From the NCBI GenBank assembly GCA_024811115.1, contig JAKOGH010000721.1, positions 186,001 to 250,000 of the forward strand: 64,000 nucleotides of DNA. The letters run 5' to 3'. The notes beneath the pieces are model-generated. The model saw only the letters and a program-made list of their open reading frames with translations. It was not told the origin of the DNA and made no database searches. Shown piece by piece: positions 47,705 through 59,226 of this stretch. A program made the position numbers and the translations under genes. How positions within the stretch are numbered: position 1 is the first letter of the stretch; each line of letters begins with the position of its first letter. The stretch is from Terana coerulea (Eukaryota; Basidiomycota; Agaricomycetes; Polyporales; Phanerochaetaceae).

Positions 47705-48757
47705 ATGCGACAAAAACGAGCAAAAGCGTATAGGAAGCTTATGGCTGCCTATTCTATGGCATTTGGCTTTCGACAGCCATATCAAGTCTTAGGCCAGTCG
47801 TGTTTGTGCGCAGGTTCGTTGTTGGGCTAACACTTATTTGCTTTCAGTCGACTCGACGATGTGCCAAGAAGCTGTCACGCACAAAATGGAACTAGTCAAG
47901 CAACTCAATATTGTACTGCAAGGGGCTGTAAAGCCAAGTGTGTGGCCTTTCCTAACGTGTTGATATCAGTGCTGAAGACAGGGCGAAAGCCGTTCATTAG
48001 TGATAACACAATGTTCTATCCACGAGCTCTATCTCGCTGGGAAATCTGAACAACCAGCCGTGGATCTTGCGAAGACCTTTGAGCGGAGGAAGTGCAACCA
48101 TAGGGAGGCTATATCCGGCGACGACTGCATTGCGAACGTTATTGGTGCGTGCTCGTGTGCAGTATGGACCGCACTTGCTGACGTTGCCGATGCGGTACAG
48201 GGGACAGCAACAAGCACCGATATGTGGTCGCATCGCAGTCCCAACCATTGCGCTCGAAGTTGAGAGGCATCCCTGCCGTCCCAGTTATTCACATGAACCG
48301 CTCAGTTATGATCCTGGAGCCGATGAGCGACACTACTGCGCGTGCAAAAGCACAGGTCCGTCACTAGTCTTTACAAGTCGTCAGAGCCTCATCTCCTTGC
48401 CCTTAGACCGAGTTACAAGTACTACTTCCCTCAGCGAGTGAAACCGCGAAGCTGCAAGCGGATAAGCCAGTCGAGGAGCCTCCCAAGAAAAAGCGGAAGG
48501 GACCCAAAGGTCCGAATCCACTCAGCGTAAAGAAGAAGACCCTGAAAGCGCCTGCGCCTGCGCCGTCGAAATCAGCGGTCAGAAACGAACACGGAAAACC
48601 CGAATCCAAGCGTAAACGAGACGAAGAGGATGAGGGAGACACGGAGCGGCCATCGGCAACAAATGCAATTTCAGGGCGTAAGAGGAAACGGCGTAGGAAG
48701 ATTGCTGAAGATGACGGTGCCTCAGGTTCGGTAGTTGCTGTTCACGAGGAATCTTAG
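47705..48757 (+). CDS. UTP23: rRNA-processing protein Utp23 (PIN-like, SSU processome)
   Basis: Utp23 helps release snR30 during 18S rRNA maturation in the nucleolus. Exons 47705-47792, 47848-47937, 48001-48144, 48201-48355 and about 48437-48757. The start MRQKRAKAYRKLM and FRQPYQVLVDST are typical. The zinc-binding Cys/His set is visible (MCQEA, ITQCSIHELY, FERRKCNH, DDCIANV), followed by NKHRYVVASQSQPLRSKL and VIHMNRSVMILEP. The tail is Lys-rich (KGPNPLSVKKK). Intron 1 has a GC donor (TTAG|GCCAGT) with a good CTAAC branch site. At the last acceptor one extra G is needed to enter the frame SETAKLQADKPVEE, so either a base is missing near 48437 or the splice site differs. Confidence 0.88.
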
Positions 48758-49610
48758 TTTATTCGCCATTCTTGACATATTCATTTGTTCTCTGTTCAAC
48801 AGCGCGCTTTGCCTACATGTTGGTCACAGACAGTGTAGGTAACACGCCGGCATGGTCAAAGCGGCCCTGCCATTACTGCTCGCGAGAGAACCCCAGGAGT
48901 TAAATCCGGTTTGTGGCAAGGTCAATTGCACAGTTCGTCGAAGCCGTAAGAGTATTCTGTATATGCTTGTATGCGCCCACGACAAGCCAAAAATGTCGTG
49001 CCTTGAAACTTGGGGATCATAGGAGGGATATTTTGTTGCTGAGGCGGTGATGTGTTACAGCTGTCTTCTAATGGCGAGTTTGCTGGAAGGATACGCCTGG
49101 CAAGATCTGTCTCAGTTCGCGTCGGCCCGTACCCAGTTTGTCCTCAATGAGAGCCTGCGACAAAGGTTACACGCTGCCACGCGCACGCAACTACGAGTGA
49201 ACATAGAGAATACCGTGTCATGAATATAACGATTCCTTTCGAATTCACCGCGGATCCAGGACAAGGTCTCTTTGCGGGTCTGGGGATTTGGGATACCTGT
49301 TCGGCCAAATGAGCCTAGGTATGGCTGTGATGTGGCAGGCACTTACTTCGACATCCCCTCACCGCTTGCCTGTACAGATCCAGAACTCTCTGCTTTAGTA
49401 TAAAGTGCCTTAACGTGAGCTGCTGCATGCTGAGTCTCCGCACCAATTGACAAGGTGGGCGTAGGTTGTGAAGCGATCAGCGGCCTGTTTCCCAGAAGGA
49501 CACTGCGCGTCTATTCTGCGAGCCTGAGTGACCGCTTGACTTGGTCTGCACGGCCGACATCTCTGCACATCCACCCGACCAACTCTACTGCTTTTTATAC
49601 ACGCTTGGGT
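48758..49610. other. intergenic, upstream of the eIF4E-binding protein gene
   Basis: 850 bp with no recognised gene. It presumably holds the UTP23 terminator and the promoter of the next gene. Confidence 0.5.
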
Positions 49611-52600
49611 ATGGCTACCGCAGACACAGACGTGACCAAACAACTCAAGCACACCGCACTCGATCCCCCACACGCCACCGTCACCAGCCTCGCAGAAACG
49701 CTCGCAGGCGTTGATCTACGGGAGGGCAAGACCTCCGCAGAAAAAGAGCCCCAGCCTCCTCGAGAGCTCCGTGTATACAACCATGCCCAGCTGCTCTTGT
49801 TATCAAAGTCGCCCTTGGTGAAAGCTCCAGGTGGCCTGCCTCCGTTGAAGGACTGGTTTGGGTACGTACCTAATTAGCCGCCATTTTGCCACCGTCTTTA
49901 CGCTCGTCACCAGCGACTGGAGTGAACAACAAGTTGCGGGCAAGAAGGAAGGTGATACAACAAATGGGGCTACAAATGGAAGGGATCGCAGGTATGCACA
50001 ATGCTTTTACCTGTTTTCTGTGGACTGACTGGCCGCGCTTTAGGTTCAGACGAGATGCTGAAGACGGAGGTGATTTATTTCATAGTTCTACTATGCTGAA
50101 GGACACCGACATTTTGTATTGCAGATACTCCCACGAGGCCTTCATTCCGATCCAGCCTGTCTCAACCCTCTCAAATGGGCAATTTCAGGCACCAGTCCCT
50201 TCGGACAGCCGACCGCGAAAGAGAGCGCGACTCCGAGAAAGAAAGGCTACGTGACGAACGGGACAGAGAGGGTCAAGAGAGGCTGCGGAATGTGAGTGAG
50301 GAAATGGATACATATATTCAGTTTTCCTTACGTTGTCACAGCTCTCAGATAAATACGATCGAGAACGCCTGGCGCTATCGTCTGCCAGCGGACTGCGTAA
50401 TAAGGAGCGCGAGTCTGCTCCTCATTTGGCGAGCAGTGCCAGCCGGAACGGACAGTCCCAGACAGCAAGCTCTGCACGTCGTGCCACGGACGCGCGGGAA
50501 CCTTCAAAGAAGAAGCTTGGCGAAACCAGTGATGACTGGCGTAGGGGTATGTTATCTTTCCAGATTCTCTCAAGGAGTTAGGATTAACAATGCTCAGGTG
50601 GCGAGCCTGCTTCGCGAGGTGCACGGGATGACCGTATGTCATAGCCACAAAACCTGCGCGCAGTACTAACTATTGACCCCTATATTCTGAACAGGCGCTG
50701 ACACTACACGTCGGGATCGAGACCGCGAACGCCGTGACACCTCCCGCACACGGAGGGAGTCTTCGCCTTCTCGCAAGGACCGAGAGCCAAGGGAGAGGGA
50801 CAAATCTCGTCGGCGGGACGACCGTGACGACACACGCAGGGACCGGGACGATTACTTTCGACGAGACTGGGATGACAGGGACAAAGACAAAGACGATGGC
50901 TACCGGGACCGCGACCGTTACGACTACCGGAGCAGCCAGCGGGACCTCGATAGAGATATTGACGAGGATCCTAGGCGGTGGAGGGACGATGGCAAGCGCG
51001 ACGAAAGGATCGCTGCGCGCAAGGCCGGTGACAGGGACCAGCGCGATCGCGAACGCGGCTGGGACCGATGGGAGCCGTCGCATGACCGTGAGCGCGTGGA
51101 CGAGCGCGAGCCTCGTACTAAGCGGGGCGGGCGTGACAGACGGAGCGGCGCTGGCGTGGATGATGGTAAGGACGAGAAGAAGGAGCGGGAGAGGGAGAAG
51201 GAGCCTGCGTGGATGGAAACCTACGTTCCCACCACGCCAACGGGTGGAATATTAGGCGCACAGTCTGCGGACGGCGAGTTGGACGGCATACAGGCGTGGA
51301 AGAAGGGCCTGAAGGAGAAGGAAAAGAAGGAGAAAGAGCCAGAGTTGTCCACTGATTCTGGCCGCTAACCCCTCCGCATCCACGCCAGAACCCGCCACAG
51401 AGGGCCATCGTCCCGCTCCTGGTGCCACTTCGCTTGACGAGATTCAACTCTTCAAACTGATGATGAAGAGGGAGGCGGCAAAGCAAGAACCGGAGCCAGG
51501 CCCGAGTGCTCCTGAACCTTCCATCCCTCTGTTGGGTCCCCCAAGCTCAGTGATTTGACAGGTGGAGGTATGCCATTCTTGTTTCGAATGCATTTGCTCT
51601 GAAGCTCAAGAATCCATCCGCTTTTTAGGTAATGGAGCCATTCCTAAAGGGCATTCTGCAATCCTCTCCTCCGAGCCTTCCGCGTCGTCCGCTGCTGCAT
51701 CACCCAGTGTGGCTAGCGACAGTTCCAAGCTGTTCTCATTATTCGCTCAGGCATCCGCGGAAGCTGGTATCCCCGCCGGCCACGCCTCGAAATTCTCGAC
51801 CCCTTCTGTACCATCTCAAGAGCACGGCCTGCCACCCGCAGTATCCCGTATGTTCCCAACCCCTCCTGGATTATCGCCTTCCGTATCGCAAACGTCCGAA
51901 CGGCCTACCATTGACCTGACTGCCCCTTCTTTCCCCAACTCTGTGTTCGATCCACCAACTGGCTCGCGACTACTGGCATTCGCATCGCGGACAGCCCCAG
52001 GAGTCTCTCAGGCTCCTCAGAAGCCGCTCCATTCCGCAGAGTCCGGCACTCTGCCTTTTTCGAACAGCATACCTCCTGCCCCTTCCGGACATCCTAACCA
52101 GAGGCTTCCGGGTATTGATTCACTGACCGGCATGTCCACCGGGCCACGGCTGCAGCAAGGTTCCGAACTGATGTTCAGCATGGAGAATGACCAGGGCTTC
52201 GTATCAAACCCTCGAGCGACCCCATCTGAGCGATCAGTGCGGAGCTTCTCGCCGTTCAACCAGCCTCAGCAGCATTTCGGATTGCAAGAGGGCTCTGAAG
52301 GTGTTCGTCTTCCCCAAGACCCACTACGTCGACTTGGAGGCCCTGTTGACCGACAACTTGGCTTGGGTTCGGAGGGGATGTCTCCCCATGTCGACCTCGG
52401 TGGCTCACCCGCAAATTACGGCATGGGCGGTCTTGAGCTCGGTGGTTCTATTGGTGGCGCATCGTCCATGTCCAAAGGCAGCCGTTTCGCCAAGTTCTTC
52501 GACGAGAAGAACCGGAACGCTCAGCAGGTGCAGCAGGCGAACGCTGGTATGCGGAGACCATCTGCTGCGGGTAATGGTATGCTTTCAACATCGCCCATGC

Positions 52601-53688
52601 CAGGCCACAGACAGGATCACATGAACCTCAATGGCATGTCACCAAATCCCGCTGAAAACCGAGCCATGGAAGATCTGTTCGCTATGCTGCAGAGCTCATC
52701 ACAGGTCTGTTTCGCAATTCTGCTAAGATATTTGCCGCATATATTGACTTTGACATTCCAGCAAACCCATCACCGCGCATCCCCAGGGATTAGCCAGTCT
52801 GGTCGCCTCTCAGCTGCTAGCGGGCCATTCGGACAGCCTCCAATCGACCTGCATCTTCTCCAACAGCAACAACTCCACCTACAGCAGCAGCAGCAGCTTG
52901 CCCAGCAGAATGCTCGCCTCGACTCTCTGTACGATAGCCGCTTGGACGACCGGAACTTCGTGCCTGACGGCATGGTGCCTGGTCTCAGGCTTGCCCCTCG
53001 CCCTCGCAGCAGGGAACCAAGCGGAGTACATTTCAATGATCACCTCGACGAGCCACTACAGGTCAACCCGCGCATGCAGCCCCAGCCACGGAACCTCGAG
53101 CAGCTTTACTCGGGCCCAGGGCCGAACGCATACGGCCAGCAGGGGCAACCTCGTCCGGAACAACATCCCCCTCCAGCAGAACCAGTTCCGCAACGGCCCC
53201 GGCGTCCTCCCCCAGCAGAACCTGCCGCAGGGCCCCGGACAGCGCCTGCCCCCGGGTCTGGCCAACCTCGGCGGCCGCCCGCCACACGACCCCGCCCAGT
53301 TCATGGGCGCACAGCTGAACGCGCTCGGCGGCGGCGGCCCCCGCACGGCGCGCTGCACCTCGGCCAGCCGCAGCAGTCGCTCGGCAACTTTGGCGGGCTC
53401 GACGGCAGGCAGTTCAACGGGCACGTCCCCGCGCGCGGCGGGCCCCTCGGCGGGCCGCACCACGTCAACGTGCTGGGCGGCCAGCTCGGCGGCATGGGGC
53501 CTGGGGGCATGGACATGCGCGGACCCAGCCAGGCACAGCTCAACCAGGCACAGCTGCTCGGGCTGGGTGGAGGCAGCCTCGGCGTGAACAGCGGCCTCGG
53601 GGGCGGGCTGCAGGGCGGGCTGCGCGGCGGCTTCAACGGGCAGCCGTCGTCGGTCGCGCAGCTTCAGGCTCAGCAGCTCGCTTTGCGC

Positions 53689-53720
<32 letters not shown>

Positions 53721-53856
53721 GCTTCAACACCTCGGTATGCCGCCGCAACATATGCTGCCGCCGCACCTGCAGCCGCCGCCACCGCAGAACATGCACTCGA
53801 ACTCGCAGGGCACGCAGGACCTGATGGCGCTCTTGATGGGCGGCCAGCGGGAGTGA
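49611..53856 (+). CDS. eIF4E-binding translational repressor, 4E-T/Eap1-like
   Basis: Exon 1 (49611-49861) contains YNHAQLL, which fits the canonical eIF4E-binding motif YxxxxL-hydrophobic, followed by KAPGGLPPLKDWFG. A long Arg/Asp/Glu-rich region with DRDRERRD-type repeats follows (about 50200-51200). Then come AWMETYVPTTPTGG, DEIQLFKLMMKRE and SRFAKFFDEKNR, and the C-terminus is rich in Gln, Gly and Met with a polyQ stretch. The order resembles animal 4E-T and fungal Eap1, which repress translation and promote decapping. Four one-base breaks occur: CC 51362-51363, C run 51538-51542, GGGG 53142-53145 and C run 53338-53342. Each is repaired by one added base. The intron 52705-52761 is in frame. 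The assignment rests on the motif and order, not on overall identity. Confidence 0.72.
53689..53721 (+). repeat. CAG/CAA repeat encoding polyglutamine
   Basis: Eleven Gln codons, mainly CAG with CAA interruptions, near the C-terminus of the eIF4E-binding protein. A second shorter CAG run lies at about 52873-52890. Such runs are length-variable between strains. Confidence 0.85.
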
Positions 53857-56800
53857 GCGCAGCGCGCAGGCATGGTTCTCGGCAACCGGACTCTCGACGC
53901 TCTTGTTGCACTTTGTCTCTTCGCGGCGTTTGCTTGTAGGCTTTGTATGACCATCCATCTTTCTCGCGGCAGTTGCATTCTTCTCCTTCTATTCTTTTCT
54001 CCGGCAGACCATTCATGAAACGTATGCGCTCAAGTAATGTCGTACAATATAGGGCAGCACCAATATACTCGTTCTCGACTGAGCGTCGTCGCGTGCGCGG
54101 CGGGAGATAAGGTTAGCTACAAGTTGCCTAGACTGCGCTACGGTGAGAAGGTGAGTGCGCATCCTGCTTGGGACGCGTGATATGATCTCATGTTGCTTTA
54201 GGTTTTGTCTGCCAGTGCTCATGGCTATTCCCTTCTCCAGCCTCTTTGAGTTTGTACGACGATCCGCCAGCGTCCTACATATATCCGCGTCCTTCCCAGC
54301 GAACTCACCTTAGCTGGCATCTGGTTTCATATTCCCTGTGAGTGCCCCAGCATCCTGCACAAAGCCCCTTCGGCCGACATGGATCCCTCACGCTAGTATG
54401 AACTGCAGCCGCGACATTCAAGCTCCGTATTGCTGTGTACGCGGCGCACTGTCCCACGGCGGCGGCACGTCGCTGCGTCCCATCTCCGCCATAATTGTTA
54501 TGACAGCCTTACCGGACGCGCACCCACACCCTGTTTCAGCCCGCGCTGCAGGGTCGGATACCCCCAGCGTTTGCGCATTCCAGCAGAACGTCCAGCCGCC
54601 GCGCTGGCGGGCCTAGCGACGACGTGCATTTGTCGGTGGCGGTGGCCCGATCTCGGTCAGAAGCAGCCTGCATGATTAGGTTGGGTTCGCTATTGTATGG
54701 GGCGTTGGAGAGAGTTGGAGGTGCGCACCTTCCCCGCCGCCGTCTGTACAGTATGTGCAGCACGCCCAGCGAAGATGTGCGCGCATCCGCGAAGCGTGCT
54801 GCGTCCTCGAACGCTTTCAGCAGGCTGAAGCCCGCGCTGCTGTCGGCCCGACCGCCCGTGCATGTCTGTGAAAGGCGGGGCCCAGAGCGCCGTGCCTCTC
54901 ATCTGCAGAGTGTGCACCACGCCCGCCCGCCCGCCCGCCCGCACCGCCTTGTCGCCAAGGGGCACTCATGCCGTGCCTTTCTCTGCAGCTGGGGATCGGA
55001 CGATGCTCACGCACGATTTCCCTCGGATTGCCTGCTCGCGATTTCTGCGGGCCAGGTGCACAGGCCCCCCGTCCACGGCGCCGCGCGCACGCCTCGCGCG
55101 AGAGCAAGTGCACGGATGCGGCAGGCGGCGAGCACGGTTACGATGGCGATGTGGCTGGGAAGCCCTAGGCCGTCCGTACGAGGCTCGAAGCCCGTACGTA
55201 CTCTATGGGCCTTGTAGTTCCATGAGAAACGGTGATTTGATAAACGATTACGCTTGGTGTGGTGAATGGGGCGCGGCGGCTGCGAAGGGATGCGCACTGC
55301 AGGGTTCGCGCAAACGCTGGGTGATATATGCGTGCGTGATTTGTATCTCATTACCTGTCTTTCCGCAGACTGATGCCCCACCGCCGCGCCGATAGAGAGC
55401 TCTGGGCAGGCCAGATGTGCGCAGACATGCACGGCCAGTTGCTCGGTAGACGACCTACTCGCGGCGGGCCTCCCAGGTCTGTACGGCATCCGCGGCCTGG
55501 CGAGCGGCACTCTCTGCGGCGTCCGCGGCTCGCAGGCTCGACGCAGGATGGGATGCGCCCCGCCTGCAGGGGAGAAGCCCCGCGTAATTGATGCCTCATC
55601 ATTGTCGGCGCACTCTCATTCGAAAATTCGACATGTCTGGTCGGAGGCTCGCCAGCGGCGGGCGCCAGGGATCAGTGTGCCGCATCCGCATCATCCTCGT
55701 GGGAGGGCGGTGCCGGGGCAGAAGAGGTCGCTTGGGAGGACTGTTCGTAGGAAAATAAGTAGGTATAAGGCAGCGTTCAATACGAGGCTTATCGGTTGTT
55801 TAGTATGGAACCGGGCGAGCATAAACGTACTGATGACGGCCTACATGTGAACGGGCGTAAGAAATCTCACACGGAAGGCGGATCTCAGTGCAGCCTTGCC
55901 TGCAGGCAGGAACGTGTCGCCTTCGCGGACAGATGCGAAAGCTAATGAGCAGCCAATCGAGGATTGCCAGAGTAGAGCTGTTGTATTACGGAGGAATTAA
56001 GTAGCACACGCCCCTTGTGTGCTCCGGACTGACCTCAGCTCGCGCGGTGCAGCGGTCTTCCTCGCCTTGAAAGCAGGCTTGTCGTCGACGCCCATCGCGT
56101 CTGCACCCTCTTGCTCTTCCCTCTCTTGCGCGCTGCACCCGCCCCCCGCCGCCCCCTCAACGCCTCGCGTTTCGCAGGAGGTTCCCGGGTCCGCCCCGCA
56201 GCGCTGACCGCACACACACCGACGTTTCCTCGGTTCTCCTCCTTCCTGCCCTCCCTGGCTGCTGCTCTATCCTATCAGCTCTAGAACCCAGACGTCTCGT
56301 CGTCTGCTAGTCATTCATTTCCCATTTCCTCTCGCTCTCTCCGAATCCGCCCTGCTCTGCTCCCAGCCCTCGGTCGCTATCAATACTTCCCGCACTCCCT
56401 AATCCGCAAGCCTAATCTGCCCGCTCATTTTTGTGTGCTTCCTCCTGCTGCTCGTGCTCTTGAACCTGCATTGCATAGCTGTTGCCTCCGGTGCGTGCTG
56501 CTTCCTAATCACTTTGTGTGATCGCTGCTCACGACGTGGCACATGCACCAGTCTCTTCATTATTTTGTGAGTAACATGCTGCGTATCAGGCTCGTGTGCG
56601 GCGGTACTAATGTGGCGGTCGGGGAACAGGTCGATTGGAATATCTGTGCCTTGCTGCTCAACGTCGTGCTCGCAGGTAAGCTGGTGTTTTGATTGTTCAC
56701 TACGTCACTGCGTACAGACTGCGAAACGTGTATTCGTGGGAAACTGCCGGATATGGGGCGTGGCGGCGCGTTACAATGTGCCCAGTGTGACAGGGCGGCC

Positions 56801-57718
56801 CTCCGGCGCAATCGGCGATCAGCGAGGCCCGTGGCAGCGGCGAGATGCCGGGGGCTTTTAGTTGTTATATTGATTGGGCTGGGCTGGGATTAGATTAGCT
56901 CTCTCCTGGTCGACTTCCCCCAGTCCCAGGCCCTTCTCCCTCTGCCCCCTCTCGCTCTGCGTTCTGTCATGACGATCCGTACGACCTGAGACGACCCACA
57001 GGTGAGAGCGAGCAACAGAGCGGCCCTGCGCACATCCCAGCCCAGTTTCTCCCGATCCCATCGATTCACATCTCTTCACATTTGCCGTGACTTCACATTC
57101 TGCTTTTGTATCCCGTTCTCCGCACCCTCCCCGCCAAAAGGCTCCCCGGGGGTCTTATACCTCTTTTCGAGCCCCCTCTTCACCTCTGGCTTGCTTTCAC
57201 CGTCGTCGCCTGCCACGGCACCCACCTCCTCTGCTGCATCGTCGAGCTCGTTGATGACCTGCGTGCGCTAACACCTTATCTCGTCTTCAGCTTCACCCCC
57301 ATCAAGCTGAAGCACGCCCCTGACCGACCCCCTCACGCCGACCCGTTTCCATTACCACCACCTCCACCTCAACCTGCAATTGTCGCATGCCCCAAGTCTT
57401 GACTTTTGTGAGTGTCGAGTTTCGCCGCTGTGTTGTGCCGCATATATTACTTGTAGAGCTCCCCTTGTCGTATGCCCCTATATATGCGGACACCGCCGAA
57501 GCTATGATCGAGCCCGAAGCCGTACCAAAGTGGTTTTGCCTTTGGAAAACGGGTCCAACTTAGCCGTGGGACTTTGGAGACGTTGTCCCTGTCACCTCGC
57601 CGTCGGTGGTTGTCGCACCGTCCACGACGTTCTCTCGTACGGCCACCAGACTTGTGCGCACCTGCTCACCTTGTCTCACCCCGCCCCGTCTTTCTCTGAC
57701 TTGGACGGTTGTGCCGCC
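53857..57718. other. long gene-free GC-rich stretch, upstream of the cyclin gene
   Basis: 3.9 kb with many overlapping ORFs on both strands, of the Arg/Ala/Pro-rich composition expected by chance in high-GC DNA. None has a recognised domain. About 56200-57400 is strongly pyrimidine-rich and probably holds the cyclin promoter and a long leader, in which intron-like GTAAG...CAG pairs occur (e.g. about 56674-56717). A non-coding RNA is possible but not shown. Confidence 0.5.
54921..54942 (+). repeat. GCCC tetranucleotide microsatellite
   Basis: Five perfect GCCC units in the gene-free region. Confidence 0.9.
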
Positions 57719-59226
57719 ATGTCCATCTCTACCTCCTCTTCAGAACGCTCTTTGACTCACATGTTCTCTTCAAGTTGCAGCCCGCATCCGATTTCCCCTG
57801 CCTCAGAGTCGTTGCCTCCAAGCATGAAGGACGTCTCTAACGCCCCACGGCACACCCGCCCGTCGGCGTACCCCAAGAAGAAGCCATCTCCCTATGGCGT
57901 CTCCAAGTCTTCCTCGCGGAAACAACAGGCGTCGCAGTCGCCTCTATGCCCTGCACAGGCCGTCTGTCGCAGATCGCCCCGGGTCAGCGCGAAGACTGAG
58001 CCCCTCGTCCAACGGCAACGGGAGGCCCAGATCAAGGCCCTGCGCCGCCAAGGGATCTACATGGAAGAGGAGTACCGCACAGAGATTCGGGAATACATGC
58101 ACGACATGGAGGTGAGTTCCGGACTCTCGCGCCTATGAATGTGGCGCTCATGAAGCGTCTATCTGCGCAGCTGGTCACTATGCCCTCTGTCCCGTCCATG
58201 GACCAACAGCCTGAGATCCGTTGGGAAATGCGCCCGTGTCTGGTCGACTTCCTCGTCGAAGTGCACTTCATCCTCCGGCTGCGCCCCGAGACGCTGTACC
58301 TCACCCTGAACATCATTGACCGCTACGTGTCCCGTCGGATTGTGTACAAGAAGCACTACCAGCTGGTCGGCTGCGCGGCGCTGTGGATCGCAGCCAAGTT
58401 TGAAGATGCGAAGGAGCGTGTCCCGACCGTCCAAGAGCTCGTGCAGATTTGCGGGAACCACTACGACGAGTCTGCGTTCATCCAGATGGAAGGCCACGTG
58501 CTCTGCACGATCCAGTGGATGTTGGGCCACCCGACGGCGGAAGCATGGCTACGTGTGCATTGTTGTGACCCGCGCATCGAAGACGTCAAGGTGCAGCATG
58601 TCGCAAGATTCTTGATGGAAATCACCCTATTCTACCGGGAGTTTGTCGAGTTCCGGCCCTCAGCCATCTCGTCTGGCGCCCTTACGCTTGCCCGTCATAT
58701 ATGTGGAAAGCCCCGCCGGATTTTTGACGAAACGGCGGACACCTTGGCCATTGTCGAGCATCTGGACGCCAGGCTTGCAGAACACGTGAACGACCTGTCG
58801 GAAACGTTGATCAAGAAGTACTCGTACGCGTTCTACTCCAAGGCGGCGACCGAGGTCCTGCAGTACTACTTGAAGGGAGGCCGCTTCCAGCGTCAAGCCA
58901 TGGTCGCTCTCCCGATGACGCCTGTCAGGTCGTCCCCGACCAAGGTCAGCACCCCGGCGAGTGTGTCCACGACGGCCTCGGACCTGTCGGACGACATGCC
59001 GGCGACGCCGACGAGCCCAACGATGCCCAGTGACCCGTTCTACGGCTACCTGTCGGACGACAAGGAGAACTTCCCGTCCTCGCCGACATTCTCGCCCGTG
59101 GTCAGCAAGCACCAGACCGAACCGGTCCCAGACCAGTTCCTCCCGCACGACTACATCACGATCGGCCGTCCCGCGTTGCACAACCTCAACGCGCCCTCGC
59201 CCCGCGTCGCGTCGCTGGTGTCATAG
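57719..59226 (+). CDS. CLN1: G1/S-type cyclin
   Basis: CDK-activating cyclin of about 482 residues. Two exons (57719-58111, 58171-59226), frames intact. The ATG at 57719 sits in GCCGCCATG. The open frame extends upstream to 57380, but that part has no cyclin character. The N-terminal 120 residues are Ser/Pro-rich. The cyclin box is clear: MRPCLVDFLVEVHF, TLYLTLNIIDRYVSRR, YQLVGCAALWIAAKFEDAKE and FIQMEGHVLCTIQW. The C-terminal tail carries many Ser/Thr-Pro sites and the sequence DDKENF at about residues 427-432, a KEN-box-like APC/C degron. The cyclin box and tail fit basidiomycete CLN1 better than mitotic B-type cyclins. The symbol is by analogy. Confidence 0.85.

Noticed and set aside
50734..51255. 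173-codon Thr/Gly-rich plus-strand ORF
   Set aside because: Out-of-frame shadow of the Arg/Asp-rich coding frame, which lacks an internal ATG but is continuous with flanking exons.
53056..53958. 300-codon minus-strand ORF
   Set aside because: Antisense to the Gln/Gly-rich end of the eIF4E-binding protein. The Leu/Arg repeats are just the complement of CAG and GGC codons.
54624..55510. Overlapping ORFs of 170-200 codons in the GC-rich gene-free region
   Set aside because: Arg/Ala/Pro-rich in all frames on both strands, as expected for stop-poor GC-rich DNA; no domain or splice structure.
57380..57718. N-terminal extension of the cyclin from an upstream in-frame Met
   Set aside because: Cys-rich text of random character; the ATG at 57719 has a better context.
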